A stretch of DNA of 7,577 bases, taken from assembly GCA_946479075.1 (NCBI GenBank), contig CAMLDT010000168.1, positions 1 to 7,577 of the forward strand, written 5' to 3'. The DNA is from an uncultured Polaromonas sp. Lineage in GTDB: Bacteria; Pseudomonadota; Gammaproteobacteria; Burkholderiales; Burkholderiaceae. This document shows positions 1-5,737 of the stretch, one piece after another; within the stretch, counting starts at the first letter, position 1, and each line of letters begins with the position of its first letter. Position numbers and translations under genes: made by a program. The notes under the pieces were generated by a model. It did not search any database, was not told the origin of the DNA, and was given only the letters and a program-made list of their open reading frames with translations.

Positions 1-1172
1 GCGCCCTGCCCGCTGAACTGCACCGTGCAATTGAGCGGCTCCATGGGGGCGTGGGCGAGGTAGGGGAAGACAAACTCGGCGCTGATTTTTTTCGGGGCGG
101 CCGCCAGCGGGCCGACATCGGCTTGGTACTTGATCGCGCCGGGGGTTTGCGCCAGCGCGCGATAGCTGGCCAGCTGTTTGGCGCTGTCCACCTTCTCGAC
201 GCTGCTGGTGTCCCATGCCACCTTCAGCGCATCGCGGCCCTGTTTGGCCGCCCAGTAGCCGTCGGCGATCACCGCCACACCCTCACCGCCGCGGTCCAGC
301 GGCACACGCAGCACCGCCTTGACGCCGGGAACGCCGCGCGCGGCCGCGTCATCCAGTGATTTGACTTTTCCGGCAAACACCGGCGGGTGCGCGACCACGG
401 CCGTGAGCATGCCGGGCAGTCGCACGTCGATGCCGTAACTCTGGCCGCCCGTGGATTTGGCGCGTGCATCGAGCCGTCCCGTGGGCTGGCCGATGATGCG
501 GAACTGCTTCGGGTCCTTGAGCGTGACCTGCGCCGGCACCGGCTGCTGCATCGCAGCCTCGGCCAGCTCCCCATAAGTCAGGCGTTTGCCGCCGGGGCCG
601 ATCACCACCCCTTCGCGGGTGCGCAGGCCGGCGGCGTCCACGCCCCATTGCGCCGCGGCCGCGGACACCAGCATGGCGCGGGTGCGGGCGCCGAGCTCGC
701 GGTACTGGGTGTAGGAATTCTTGATCGAGCCGGAGCCACCGGTCAGGTGCATGCCGAAAGCCGGGTCCACATAGGCCGGATCGGCATTGCCATGCTGGCT
801 TTTCACCAGGCGCCAGTCGGCGTCGAGTTCTTCGGCCAGGATCATGGGCAGGCCGGTTTGCACGCCCTGGCCGAAATCGAGGCGGTTGATGGTCACGGTG
901 ACCGTGCCATCCCTGTCGATGCGCACAAAGGCCGAGGGCTGCTGCGTCGGTTTCAGGGCTGAGGTGGCAGCGGCGGGTGCGGCACCCTGGGCAGGCGCCA
1001 GCAGCGGGAACGCGCCCAGCGCAAAACCGCCGGCGGTGGCGACCTTGAGGAAGCTGCGCCGCTGCAGGCCGGGAGTTGCTCCGTTTTCAGGAGCATTCTG
1101 CGCTTGCTGCACAAGGGTCTGCAGGCCTTTTGGCAACTGACCAAAGATGTCGAAAGAAGTGGTGGTGTACAT
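1..1172 (-). CDS. Molybdopterin-binding large subunit of a xanthine-oxidase-family oxidoreductase (isoquinoline 1-oxidoreductase beta type), C-terminus cut by window edge
   Basis: Large catalytic subunit that would carry the molybdenum cofactor and hydroxylate an aromatic N-heterocycle or oxidise an aldehyde; the true substrate cannot be told from sequence. Only the first 390 residues are present, about half the usual length of this family. A twin-arginine signal RRSFLK (R38, R39) is followed by an Ala/Gly/Leu-rich stretch (about 44-64), so the protein is probably exported folded. The n-region before the RR is unusually long (37 residues). Then come family-like segments: GQGVQTGL near 101, LTGGSGS near 143, a hammerhead-type domain from about 232 (GRLDARAKSTGG) to 315, and HAPMEPLNC at 374-382, typical of this family. 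The ATG at 1172 has a strong AAGGAG at 1179-1184, which overlaps the stop codon of the upstream [2Fe-2S] gene (11-bp gap), so the two are translated together. Family assignment is firm; the name iorB would be by similarity only. Confidence 0.9.
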   Translation of the reverse strand, partial: MYTTTSFDIFGQLPKGLQTLVQQAQNAPENGATPGLQRRSFLKVATAGGFALGAFPLLAPAQGAAPAAATSALKPTQQPSAFVRIDRDGTVTVTINRLDFGQGVQTGLPMILAEELDADWRLVKSQHGNADPAYVDPAFGMHLTGGSGSIKNSYTQYRELGARTRAMLVSAAAAQWGVDAAGLRTREGVVIGPGGKRLTYGELAEAAMQQPVPAQVTLKDPKQFRIIGQPTGRLDARAKSTGGQSYGIDVRLPGMLTAVVAHPPVFAGKVKSLDDAAARGVPGVKAVLRVPLDRGGEGVAVIADGYWAAKQGRDALKVAWDTSSVEKVDSAKQLASYRALAQTPGAIKYQADVGPLAAAPKKISAEFVFPYLAHAPMEPLNCTVQFSGQG

Positions 1173-1183
1173 GACAGTCTCCT

Positions 1184-1642
1184 TCAAGCCAGGGCCACAG
1201 CGGCGTCTTTGATGGCGGCGCGGATGCGTACATAGGTGCCGCAGCGGCAGATGTTCCCCGCCATGGCCGCGTCGATGTCGGCATCGCTGGGTTTGGGCTG
1301 GGTCTTGAGCAGCGCAGTGGCGCTCATCACCTGGCCGCTCTGGCAATAACCGCACTGCGCCACGTCGTGTTTGATCCAGGCGGCCTGGACCGCCTGGCCG
1401 ACGCGATCGCCGGCCACCGCCTCGATGGTGGTGATTTTCTGGCCCACGGCTGCCGAAACCGGCGTCACGCAGGAGCGAATCGGCGCGCCGTTGAGATGCA
1501 CGGTGCAGGCGCCGCACAGCGCGGCACCGCAACCGAACTTGGTGCCTGTCATGCCCAGCGTGTCGCGCAGGGCCCAGAGGATGGGGGTGGAGGCGTCGGT
1601 GTTGACCGGCACATCCTTGCCGTTGATGTTGAGAGTGGGCAT
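1184..1642 (-). CDS. [2Fe-2S] small subunit of the same molybdenum oxidoreductase (isoquinoline 1-oxidoreductase alpha type)
   Basis: A 152-residue electron-transfer subunit that passes electrons from the molybdenum centre through two iron-sulfur clusters. All eight cysteine ligands are present: C38, C43, C46 and C58 for the plant-ferredoxin-type cluster (GCGAALCGAC...C), and C97, C100 (QCGYCQSGQ), C132 and C134 (NICRCGTY) for the C-terminal helical cluster. The full length matches the family. The reading frame is open upstream to 1756, but the start at 1642 is chosen because MPTLNINGK begins the ferredoxin fold and an AAGGAG lies 6 nt before this ATG. There is no signal peptide of its own, so export would depend on pairing with the twin-arginine-bearing large subunit encoded 11 bp downstream. 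The 89-bp gap to the upstream TetR gene carries an inverted repeat that matches the regulator's own promoter. Function is certain at family level; substrate is unknown. Confidence 0.93.
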   Translation of the reverse strand: MPTLNINGKDVPVNTDASTPILWALRDTLGMTGTKFGCGAALCGACTVHLNGAPIRSCVTPVSAAVGQKITTIEAVAGDRVGQAVQAAWIKHDVAQCGYCQSGQVMSATALLKTQPKPSDADIDAAMAGNICRCGTYVRIRAAIKDAAVALA

Positions 1643-1681
1643 GAGGAACTCCTTGAAAAAAACGTGGCGGGGCGGAAGTTG

Positions 1682-1697
1682 GCGAATTTCTATTCGC
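1682..1697. promoter_or_regulatory. Probable TetR operator in front of the [2Fe-2S]/molybdopterin subunit genes
   Basis: A perfect inverted repeat GCGAAT-TTCT-ATTCGC with 6-bp arms and a 4-nt spacer lies 39 nt upstream of the small-subunit start. Its core, CGAAT-N4-ATTCG, is identical in arms and spacing to the repeat inside the promoter of the neighbouring TetR gene (2319-2338). A -10-like TAGAAA on the minus strand overlaps the repeat, but I could not find a convincing -35, so the promoter itself is not called. Assignment as a binding site is inference from the shared motif. Confidence 0.6.
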
Positions 1698-1731
1698 TTA
1701 AATGAGGTGGAAATTAGCAGACATGGGATGC

Positions 1732-2304
1732 TCAGGCCTTGATCGCATCCCAGCACAGACCGAACGCAGCGACATGCACCGCCTCATCGTCGGGCAACAC
1801 GCCGGTGCGGATCAGCTGGGCGGTTTCGCGCACCGAGCCCACCACACTGGCGGTCAGCAGCGGCAGGGGCACGGGCTTGAAGATCTCCTGCTGCTGGCCC
1901 TCTTCCATCAGCGCCAGAAAACCGGCCGCCAGCCGCGTCGACAGTTCACGGTTGCCTTCGGTGAACCAGGGGGAGTTGTAATACTGCTCCTGGAACACCA
2001 CCTCGGCATACCGCTGCAGCCGGTGCCGCAGCAAATTGCCCCAGATGCGGCGCACCCGGCTGCGCAGCGAAGCACCCGGCACCACACCTTCCATCAGGCG
2101 CTGCATGGTGGCGGTTTTGGCGTCCTGGTAAAGCTGGCTGATCAGTTCGTCCTTGGACGGGTAATAGACGTAAAGCGTGCTGGTGGCGATGCCGGCGGTC
2201 CTGGCGATGTCGGCCATGGTCAACCCGCTCAGGCCGGTCTGGGCCACCAGGGTGAAGGTGGCCTCGGCAATGGCGCGCTGCTTTTCGTCGTCTTTGGGTT
2301 TCAT
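1732..2304 (-). CDS. TetR/AcrR-family transcriptional regulator
   Basis: A 190-residue DNA-binding repressor of the usual TetR length. The N-terminal helix-turn-helix lies at about residues 28-52, with the family pattern LTMADIARTAGIATSTLY followed by VYYPSKDEL. The remainder (about 55-190) is the variable, mostly helical ligand-binding and dimerisation domain; the ligand cannot be predicted. The gene is in the same orientation as, and 89 bp upstream of, the two molybdenum-oxidoreductase genes, and is divergent from pdxH. A strong sigma-70-type promoter with an inverted repeat in its spacer precedes it, implying autorepression, and the same repeat core precedes the oxidoreductase genes, which makes these its likely targets. 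There is no Shine-Dalgarno before the ATG; the predicted mRNA start lies only a few nucleotides upstream. Confidence 0.92.
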   Translation of the reverse strand: MKPKDDEKQRAIAEATFTLVAQTGLSGLTMADIARTAGIATSTLYVYYPSKDELISQLYQDAKTATMQRLMEGVVPGASLRSRVRRIWGNLLRHRLQRYAEVVFQEQYYNSPWFTEGNRELSTRLAAGFLALMEEGQQQEIFKPVPLPLLTASVVGSVRETAQLIRTGVLPDDEAVHVAAFGLCWDAIKA

Positions 2305-2313
2305 CCGGCCGCC

Positions 2314-2342
2314 AATATAAACGAATATTCATTCGTTTTCAA
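2314..2342 (-). promoter_or_regulatory. Promoter of the TetR gene
   Basis: On the minus strand, TTGAAA (2342-2337) is separated by exactly 17 nt from TATATT (2319-2314), a close match to the sigma-70 consensus. The expected transcription start, about 7 nt after the -10 box, falls near 2307, only some 2-3 nt before the ATG at 2304, giving a nearly leaderless mRNA. The spacer is almost entirely occupied by an inverted repeat. Confidence 0.7.
2319..2338. promoter_or_regulatory. Probable TetR operator (autoregulatory)
   Basis: A perfect inverted repeat AAACGAAT-ATTC-ATTCGTTT with 8-bp arms and a 4-nt spacer. It overlaps the end of the -35 box and the first base of the -10 box of the TetR gene, so a bound dimer would block RNA polymerase. 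The inner CGAAT-N4-ATTCG recurs at 1682-1697 in front of the oxidoreductase genes. The symmetry and position are seen directly; which protein binds it is inferred. Confidence 0.75.
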
Positions 2343-2386
2343 GCCCGATAGCCTCGGCACAGCGCCTGCCCGTGCACAATCGGGGC

Positions 2387-3034
2387 ATGAGCCAAGCCAC
2401 TTCCATCGCCGACCTGCGCAAAAGTTATGAACGCGCCGAACTGAACGAAGAAGCCTCGCAAGCCGACCCGCTGCAACAGTTCGACCAGTGGCTCAAGGAA
2501 GCCATTGCGGCTGAAGTCCCCGAACCCAATGCGATGACGCTGGCCACGGTCGCGGCCAACGGCCGCCCTTCCACCCGTGTGGTGCTGGTCAAGGGCTACG
2601 ACGAACGCGGCATCGTCTGGTACACCAACTACGACAGCCGCAAGGGCCAGGAGCTGGCAGGCAATGCCTTTGCGGCGCTGCAGTTTCACTGGGTCGAACT
2701 GGAGCGTGTGGTGCGTATCGAAGGCGCGGTTGAAAAGGTGTCCGCAGCGGAAAGCGATGCCTACTTCAACAGCCGTCCGCTGGATTCACGCATTGGCGCC
2801 TGGGCCAGCCCGCAAAGCGAGGTGATCTCCGGGCGCAGCGTGCTGGTGGCCAATGCCGCCAAATATGGTGCGAAGTTTTTGCTGCAGCCACCCCGCCCGC
2901 CGCACTGGGGCGGCTACCGGCTCAAGCCGGACAACTGGCAGTTCTGGCAGGGGCGCAAAAGCCGGCTGCACGACCGGCTGCGTTACACGCTGCAGCAGGG
3001 CGGCGGCTGGCTGCGCGAACGGCTCGCGCCTTAG
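2387..3034 (+). CDS. pdxH: Pyridoxamine 5'-phosphate oxidase
   Basis: FMN-dependent cytosolic enzyme that oxidises pyridoxamine or pyridoxine 5'-phosphate to pyridoxal 5'-phosphate, the last step of vitamin B6 synthesis and salvage. The 215-residue length fits the family. Visible hallmarks: RVVLVKGYD at 64-72 and SRKG at 84-87 (FMN phosphate contacts), [15 protein letters not shown] at 99-113, [11 protein letters not shown] at 134-144, PPHWGGYRL at 171-179, and the C-terminal signature [15 protein letters not shown] at 183-197. That signature has Q185 where the usual pattern has glutamate. The start at 2387 is preferred because [15 protein letters not shown] matches the expected N-terminus. 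An upstream in-frame GTG at 2372 has nothing to support it. No Shine-Dalgarno is visible, but a CACAAT box ends 7 nt before the ATG. The gene is divergent from the TetR gene, with no evident functional link. Confidence 0.97.
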   Translation: MSQATSIADLRKSYERAELNEEASQADPLQQFDQWLKEAIAAEVPEPNAMTLATVAANGRPSTRVVLVKGYDERGIVWYTNYDSRKGQELAGNAFAALQFHWVELERVVRIEGAVEKVSAAESDAYFNSRPLDSRIGAWASPQSEVISGRSVLVANAAKYGAKFLLQPPRPPHWGGYRLKPDNWQFWQGRKSRLHDRLRYTLQQGGGWLRERLAP

Positions 3035-3061
3035 AAGCTGCACATCAGATCCCACCTCCTA

Positions 3062-3093
3062 TCGTCGTCAAGATTTAAGGTCTATGACGACGA
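3062..3093. repeat. Perfect 9-bp inverted repeat at the pdxH/HNH boundary
   Basis: TCGTCGTCA (3062-3070) and TGACGACGA (3085-3093) are exact reverse complements separated by 14 nt. The repeat starts 27 bp after the pdxH stop, where base composition drops, and overlaps the alternative ATG (3084) of the HNH gene. No T-run follows either arm, so it does not look like a standard intrinsic terminator. It could be a boundary scar, a weak transcript-end hairpin or a translational control element. Confidence 0.6.
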
Positions 3094-3110
3094 ATTCAAA
3101 AAGGAAGCAC

Positions 3111-3509
3111 ATGCGTCAATTTGAAATCGATGACGTGAAAAGGGCTGCTGCAGGAGATCCGAATGCTCAAATGCGAGTCCAACGCCGCAAGGATGTACTA
3201 GCCGGAAATTGGAAGCGGCGAAGCGCAGCAATGCAATGTGCTACGCCTCCATGGGCCAATAAAAAGGCCATTCTGGCAATCTATGCCGAAGCAAAAAAAC
3301 GTAGCAATGAAACGGGTATACCTCACGAGGTTGATCACATTGTGCCGATCCAAGGAGCAAATGTTTGCGGGCTCCATGTTGAGAACAATCTTCAGATACT
3401 GACAAAGGTTAAGAACGTCCAGAAACATGCAAGTTTCTCCGACTGGGAAAATCCACCCCGCATGCGGCGCAACCAAATGACGCATCAGAGAGAAAAACTC
3501 AACACGTGA
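3111..3509 (+). CDS. Small HNH endonuclease-like protein of phage type (orphan)
   Basis: A 132-residue protein whose C-terminal half matches the HNH nucleases common in phages and mobile elements: TPPW at 45-48, a helical linker, VDHIVPIQG at 74-82, VCGLHVENNLQIL at 85-97 and N102-x2-K105. The putative metal/catalytic residues D75-H76, N93 and N102 are all present, so the nuclease fold looks intact. There are no zinc-binding CxxC pairs. The basic N-terminus (KRAAAGD, QRRKDVLAGNWKRR) may bind DNA. The start at 3111 has AAGGA 5 nt upstream; the in-frame ATG at 3084 would add nine residues but has only a close AAGG. GC over 3061-3480 is about 48%, against roughly 65-70% in its neighbours, which points to recent acquisition. 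No capsid, terminase, integrase or methylase gene accompanies it. Target and role are unknown; it could be a phage remnant, a mobile nuclease or a stand-alone defence nuclease. Confidence 0.78.
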   Translation: MRQFEIDDVKRAAAGDPNAQMRVQRRKDVLAGNWKRRSAAMQCATPPWANKKAILAIYAEAKKRSNETGIPHEVDHIVPIQGANVCGLHVENNLQILTKVKNVQKHASFSDWENPPRMRRNQMTHQREKLNT

Positions 3510-3532
3510 AATAACAGCAATACTTTCGGTAG

Positions 3533-4069
3533 CTAGGGGTGATCAGAGACCCCATCCAGCCGCTGAATGCGCTGGCGTGCTACGCCTGTTAACTGCTCGG
3601 CGCTGACGATGTAAGGCGCGATCTCGGCCAGCGGCACTAGCACAAATGCCCGGTACCTCATGCGCGGATGGGGCACAGTCAGGCGCGGTGAATCAATGTG
3701 TTCATCGCCATACAGCAGCAGGTCCAGGTCCAGCGTGCGGGGCGCATCCGGATAGGGGCGTTCGCGGCCGGCGGCCTGTTCAAGGGCCTGCAACTGATCC
3801 AGCAGTTCCACGGGCGACAAGCGTGTGTCCAGCGCCACCACGGCATTGATGTAGTCGGGCCCGCCACCAGCGCCAGCCGCGTGGCCGGTGATGGGTGCCG
3901 TGCGGTACAGGCTGGACCGGCGAAACACGTCGCTCCGGGGCAGCCGGTCCAGCGCATGCATCGCCTGGCGCACCGCAGCCTCCGCATCACCGAGGTTGGC
4001 GCCTATGGCCACATAAGCCCTGACGGAAGGCGAAGGCGGGGTTTCGTTCGGCGGCGCGCCAACCGGCAT
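3533..4069 (-). CDS. folK: 2-amino-4-hydroxy-6-hydroxymethyldihydropteridine pyrophosphokinase (HPPK)
   Basis: Cytosolic enzyme that transfers pyrophosphate from ATP to 6-hydroxymethyl-7,8-dihydropterin, feeding dihydropteroate synthase in folate synthesis. Family landmarks in order: YVAIGANLGD at 19-28, SSLYRTAPI at 52-60, PDYINAVVAL at 71-80, RTLDLDLLLYG at 111-121, which holds the magnesium-binding aspartates D114 and D116, and HPRMRYRAFVLVPLAEIAP at 134-152. At 178 residues it is slightly longer than many HPPKs because of a proline-rich N-terminal leader (about 1-16). The ATG at 4069 is 9 bp after the pcnB stop and has no good Shine-Dalgarno of its own, so translation is probably coupled to pcnB. 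The pcnB-folK order is common in proteobacteria. It converges on the HNH gene, with stop codons 23 bp apart and no clear terminator between them. Confidence 0.96.
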   Translation of the reverse strand: MPVGAPPNETPPSPSVRAYVAIGANLGDAEAAVRQAMHALDRLPRSDVFRRSSLYRTAPITGHAAGAGGGPDYINAVVALDTRLSPVELLDQLQALEQAAGRERPYPDAPRTLDLDLLLYGDEHIDSPRLTVPHPRMRYRAFVLVPLAEIAPYIVSAEQLTGVARQRIQRLDGVSDHP

Positions 4070-4078
4070 GGCGAAAAC

Positions 4079-5680
4079 TCAGTGATCGGCTGAGGTGTCC
4101 GACGGCGGGCTGGCGGAGACCGTACCGCCTTCGCGGTTGGCCGGCTTGCGGCGGCGCCTGCGTTTTTTGGCCGGTGCCGGCTCGCCGGACTCACTGAACG
4201 CCGGCGCGGGTGCCGCGGCATGGCCGGTGCTCGCGCCAAGCGGCGCATCGGCGTCCACCCGCTTGACGCGGGTACGCGGGGTCTGCGGCTTTTGCGCCTG
4301 GGCCACACGCGCCTGCTCGATCATCTCGTGGCGTTCGTCGTCGTAGGCGGTGCTGAATTTTTCCCACCACTCGGCCAGTTCCATCTCGATCTCGCCGGTT
4401 TGCGCACGCAGGCGCAAAAAGTCGAAGCCGGCGCGGAAACGCGGCTGGTCCAGCAGCGAATACGGCGAGCTGCCGGTACGTTTTTCAAAACGCGGTTGCA
4501 TGGTCCAGATCTCGCGCATGTCGGTGCCCAGCTTGCCGCGGCCCGAGACATCACCGATCTTCGCGTTGAAGGCATCGTCAATCGCGTCCTGCAGCGCGGG
4601 CATGACGTGCTCACCGCGCTGGCGGCGTTGCTCCCAGCCCTGGCGCACATCGGCCCAAAGCACGCAAGACAGCAAAAAGCTGGGCGCCACCGGCTTGCCT
4701 TCGCCGACCCGGCGGTCGGTATCCATCAGCGCGAGTTGCAGGAAAGGTTCCTCGGCGGTGTCCACCACCACGTCGAGCAACGGGTAAATGCCGGTGTTGA
4801 GCCCCAGGAATTTGAGCTGCGCGATGCTGGCCAGCGCGTGGCCGGTCTGCAGCAGCTTGAGCATTTCGTCGAACAGGCGCGATTGCGGCACGTCGGCCAG
4901 CAGGCCTTTCATGGTCTTGAGCGGCGCCACGGTCTTGTCTTCGAACTTGAAGCCCAGCGCGGCCAGCTTGGCCGAAAACCGAACGGCGCGGATGATGCGC
5001 ACCGGGTCTTCGCGGTAACGCGTGGCCGGGTCGCCAATCATGCGGATGATTTTTTTCTTCGCATCGCGGATGCCGTGGTGATAGTCCACCACGATCTGGG
5101 TTTGCGGGTCGTAATACATGGCGTTGATGGTGAAGTCGCGCCGCGCGGCGTCTTCTTCCATCGGGCCCCAGACATTGTCGCGCAGCACCCGGCCGGACGC
5201 ATCCACGGCGTGTTTCATGCCGGCCAGTTCGCTTTTGCTGGTGCGCTCATTGCCGCCGACCTGTTCGGCCAGGCTGCTGTCCAGATGCGCACGGAAGGTC
5301 GAGACCTCGATGACCTCGTGTTCGCGGCCACGGCCGTAGATCACATGGACGATGCGAAAGCGCCGCCCGATGATGAAGGCACGGCGAAACAGGCTCTTGA
5401 CCTGTTCGGGTGTGGCGTCGGTGGCCACATCAAAGTCCTTGGGACGCAGGCCCACCAGCAGGTCGCGCACCGCGCCGCCGACGATGTAGGCCTCGTAACC
5501 GGCCTGCTTGAGGGTGCGCACCACATCCATGGCGCGGTCATCGACCAGCTTGGGATCAATCGCATGGTCTTTGGGGCCGACTTCCTGGCGCTGGCCGAAA
5601 ACTGGTTTTTTGGAACGCGTGGCGCCGGTGGCGGGGTTGTCGGACTTGCCAAACAGCTTGTCGATAAATTTTTTGATCAT
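4079..5680 (-). CDS. pcnB: Poly(A) polymerase I
   Basis: Adds 3' poly(A) tails to RNAs, which marks them for exonucleolytic decay and affects plasmid copy number through antisense RNA turnover. The 533-residue protein has the class II nucleotidyltransferase head: GGAVRD at 68-73, catalytic D82 and D84 in KDFDVAT, RRDFTINAMYYD at 180-191 and GDPATRYREDPVRIIRAVRF at 216-235. The segment IIGRRFRIVHV at 103-113 fits the signature that separates bacterial poly(A) polymerases from CCA-adding enzymes. The C-terminus is a low-complexity tail with a run AKKRRRRRKP at 504-513, a likely RNA-contact element as in other PcnB proteins. The start at 5680 (MIKKFIDKLFGK) is chosen on N-terminal similarity; the frame stays open to 5734. 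No Shine-Dalgarno precedes it, suggesting low translation. It lies 57 bp after the HAD gene and 9 bp before folK. Confidence 0.97.
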   Translation of the reverse strand: MIKKFIDKLFGKSDNPATGATRSKKPVFGQRQEVGPKDHAIDPKLVDDRAMDVVRTLKQAGYEAYIVGGAVRDLLVGLRPKDFDVATDATPEQVKSLFRRAFIIGRRFRIVHVIYGRGREHEVIEVSTFRAHLDSSLAEQVGGNERTSKSELAGMKHAVDASGRVLRDNVWGPMEEDAARRDFTINAMYYDPQTQIVVDYHHGIRDAKKKIIRMIGDPATRYREDPVRIIRAVRFSAKLAALGFKFEDKTVAPLKTMKGLLADVPQSRLFDEMLKLLQTGHALASIAQLKFLGLNTGIYPLLDVVVDTAEEPFLQLALMDTDRRVGEGKPVAPSFLLSCVLWADVRQGWEQRRQRGEHVMPALQDAIDDAFNAKIGDVSGRGKLGTDMREIWTMQPRFEKRTGSSPYSLLDQPRFRAGFDFLRLRAQTGEIEMELAEWWEKFSTAYDDERHEMIEQARVAQAQKPQTPRTRVKRVDADAPLGASTGHAAAPAPAFSESGEPAPAKKRRRRRKPANREGGTVSASPPSDTSADH

Positions 5681-5737
5681 TGAATCAGGAGATTTTGCCG
5701 GACAGGCCGTGCTGGCTGGGCCAGGGCAGCGCACCGG

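Noticed and set aside
387..962. 191-codon plus-strand frame in the left part
   Set aside because: It is antisense to the large molybdopterin subunit, whose minus-strand frame is unbroken from 1172 to the window edge with family motifs.
1643..1756. 38-residue N-terminal extension of the [2Fe-2S] subunit
   Set aside because: It has no ribosome-binding site at its start, overlaps the end of the TetR gene, and is not needed for the ferredoxin fold; a strong Shine-Dalgarno marks the start at 1642.
3062..3093. Inverted repeat after pdxH as an intrinsic terminator
   Set aside because: There is no U-tract after the 3' arm on either strand and the 14-nt loop is long, so it is reported as a repeat instead.
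3198..3485. 95-codon minus-strand frame opposite the HNH gene
   Set aside because: It has no ribosome-binding site or recognisable motif, and the plus strand has the conserved HNH pattern and a good Shine-Dalgarno.
3035..3532. Complete prophage or defence system around the HNH gene
   Set aside because: Only one small gene fits in the foreign stretch; both flanks are housekeeping genes with no integrase, tRNA site or partner protein.
4220..5683. 487-codon open frame on the plus strand
   Set aside because: It lies almost wholly antisense to pcnB, whose catalytic motifs are unmistakable. Long antisense frames are expected in GC-rich genes, and the translation is rich in His/Gln/Ala/Gly without any recognisable motif.
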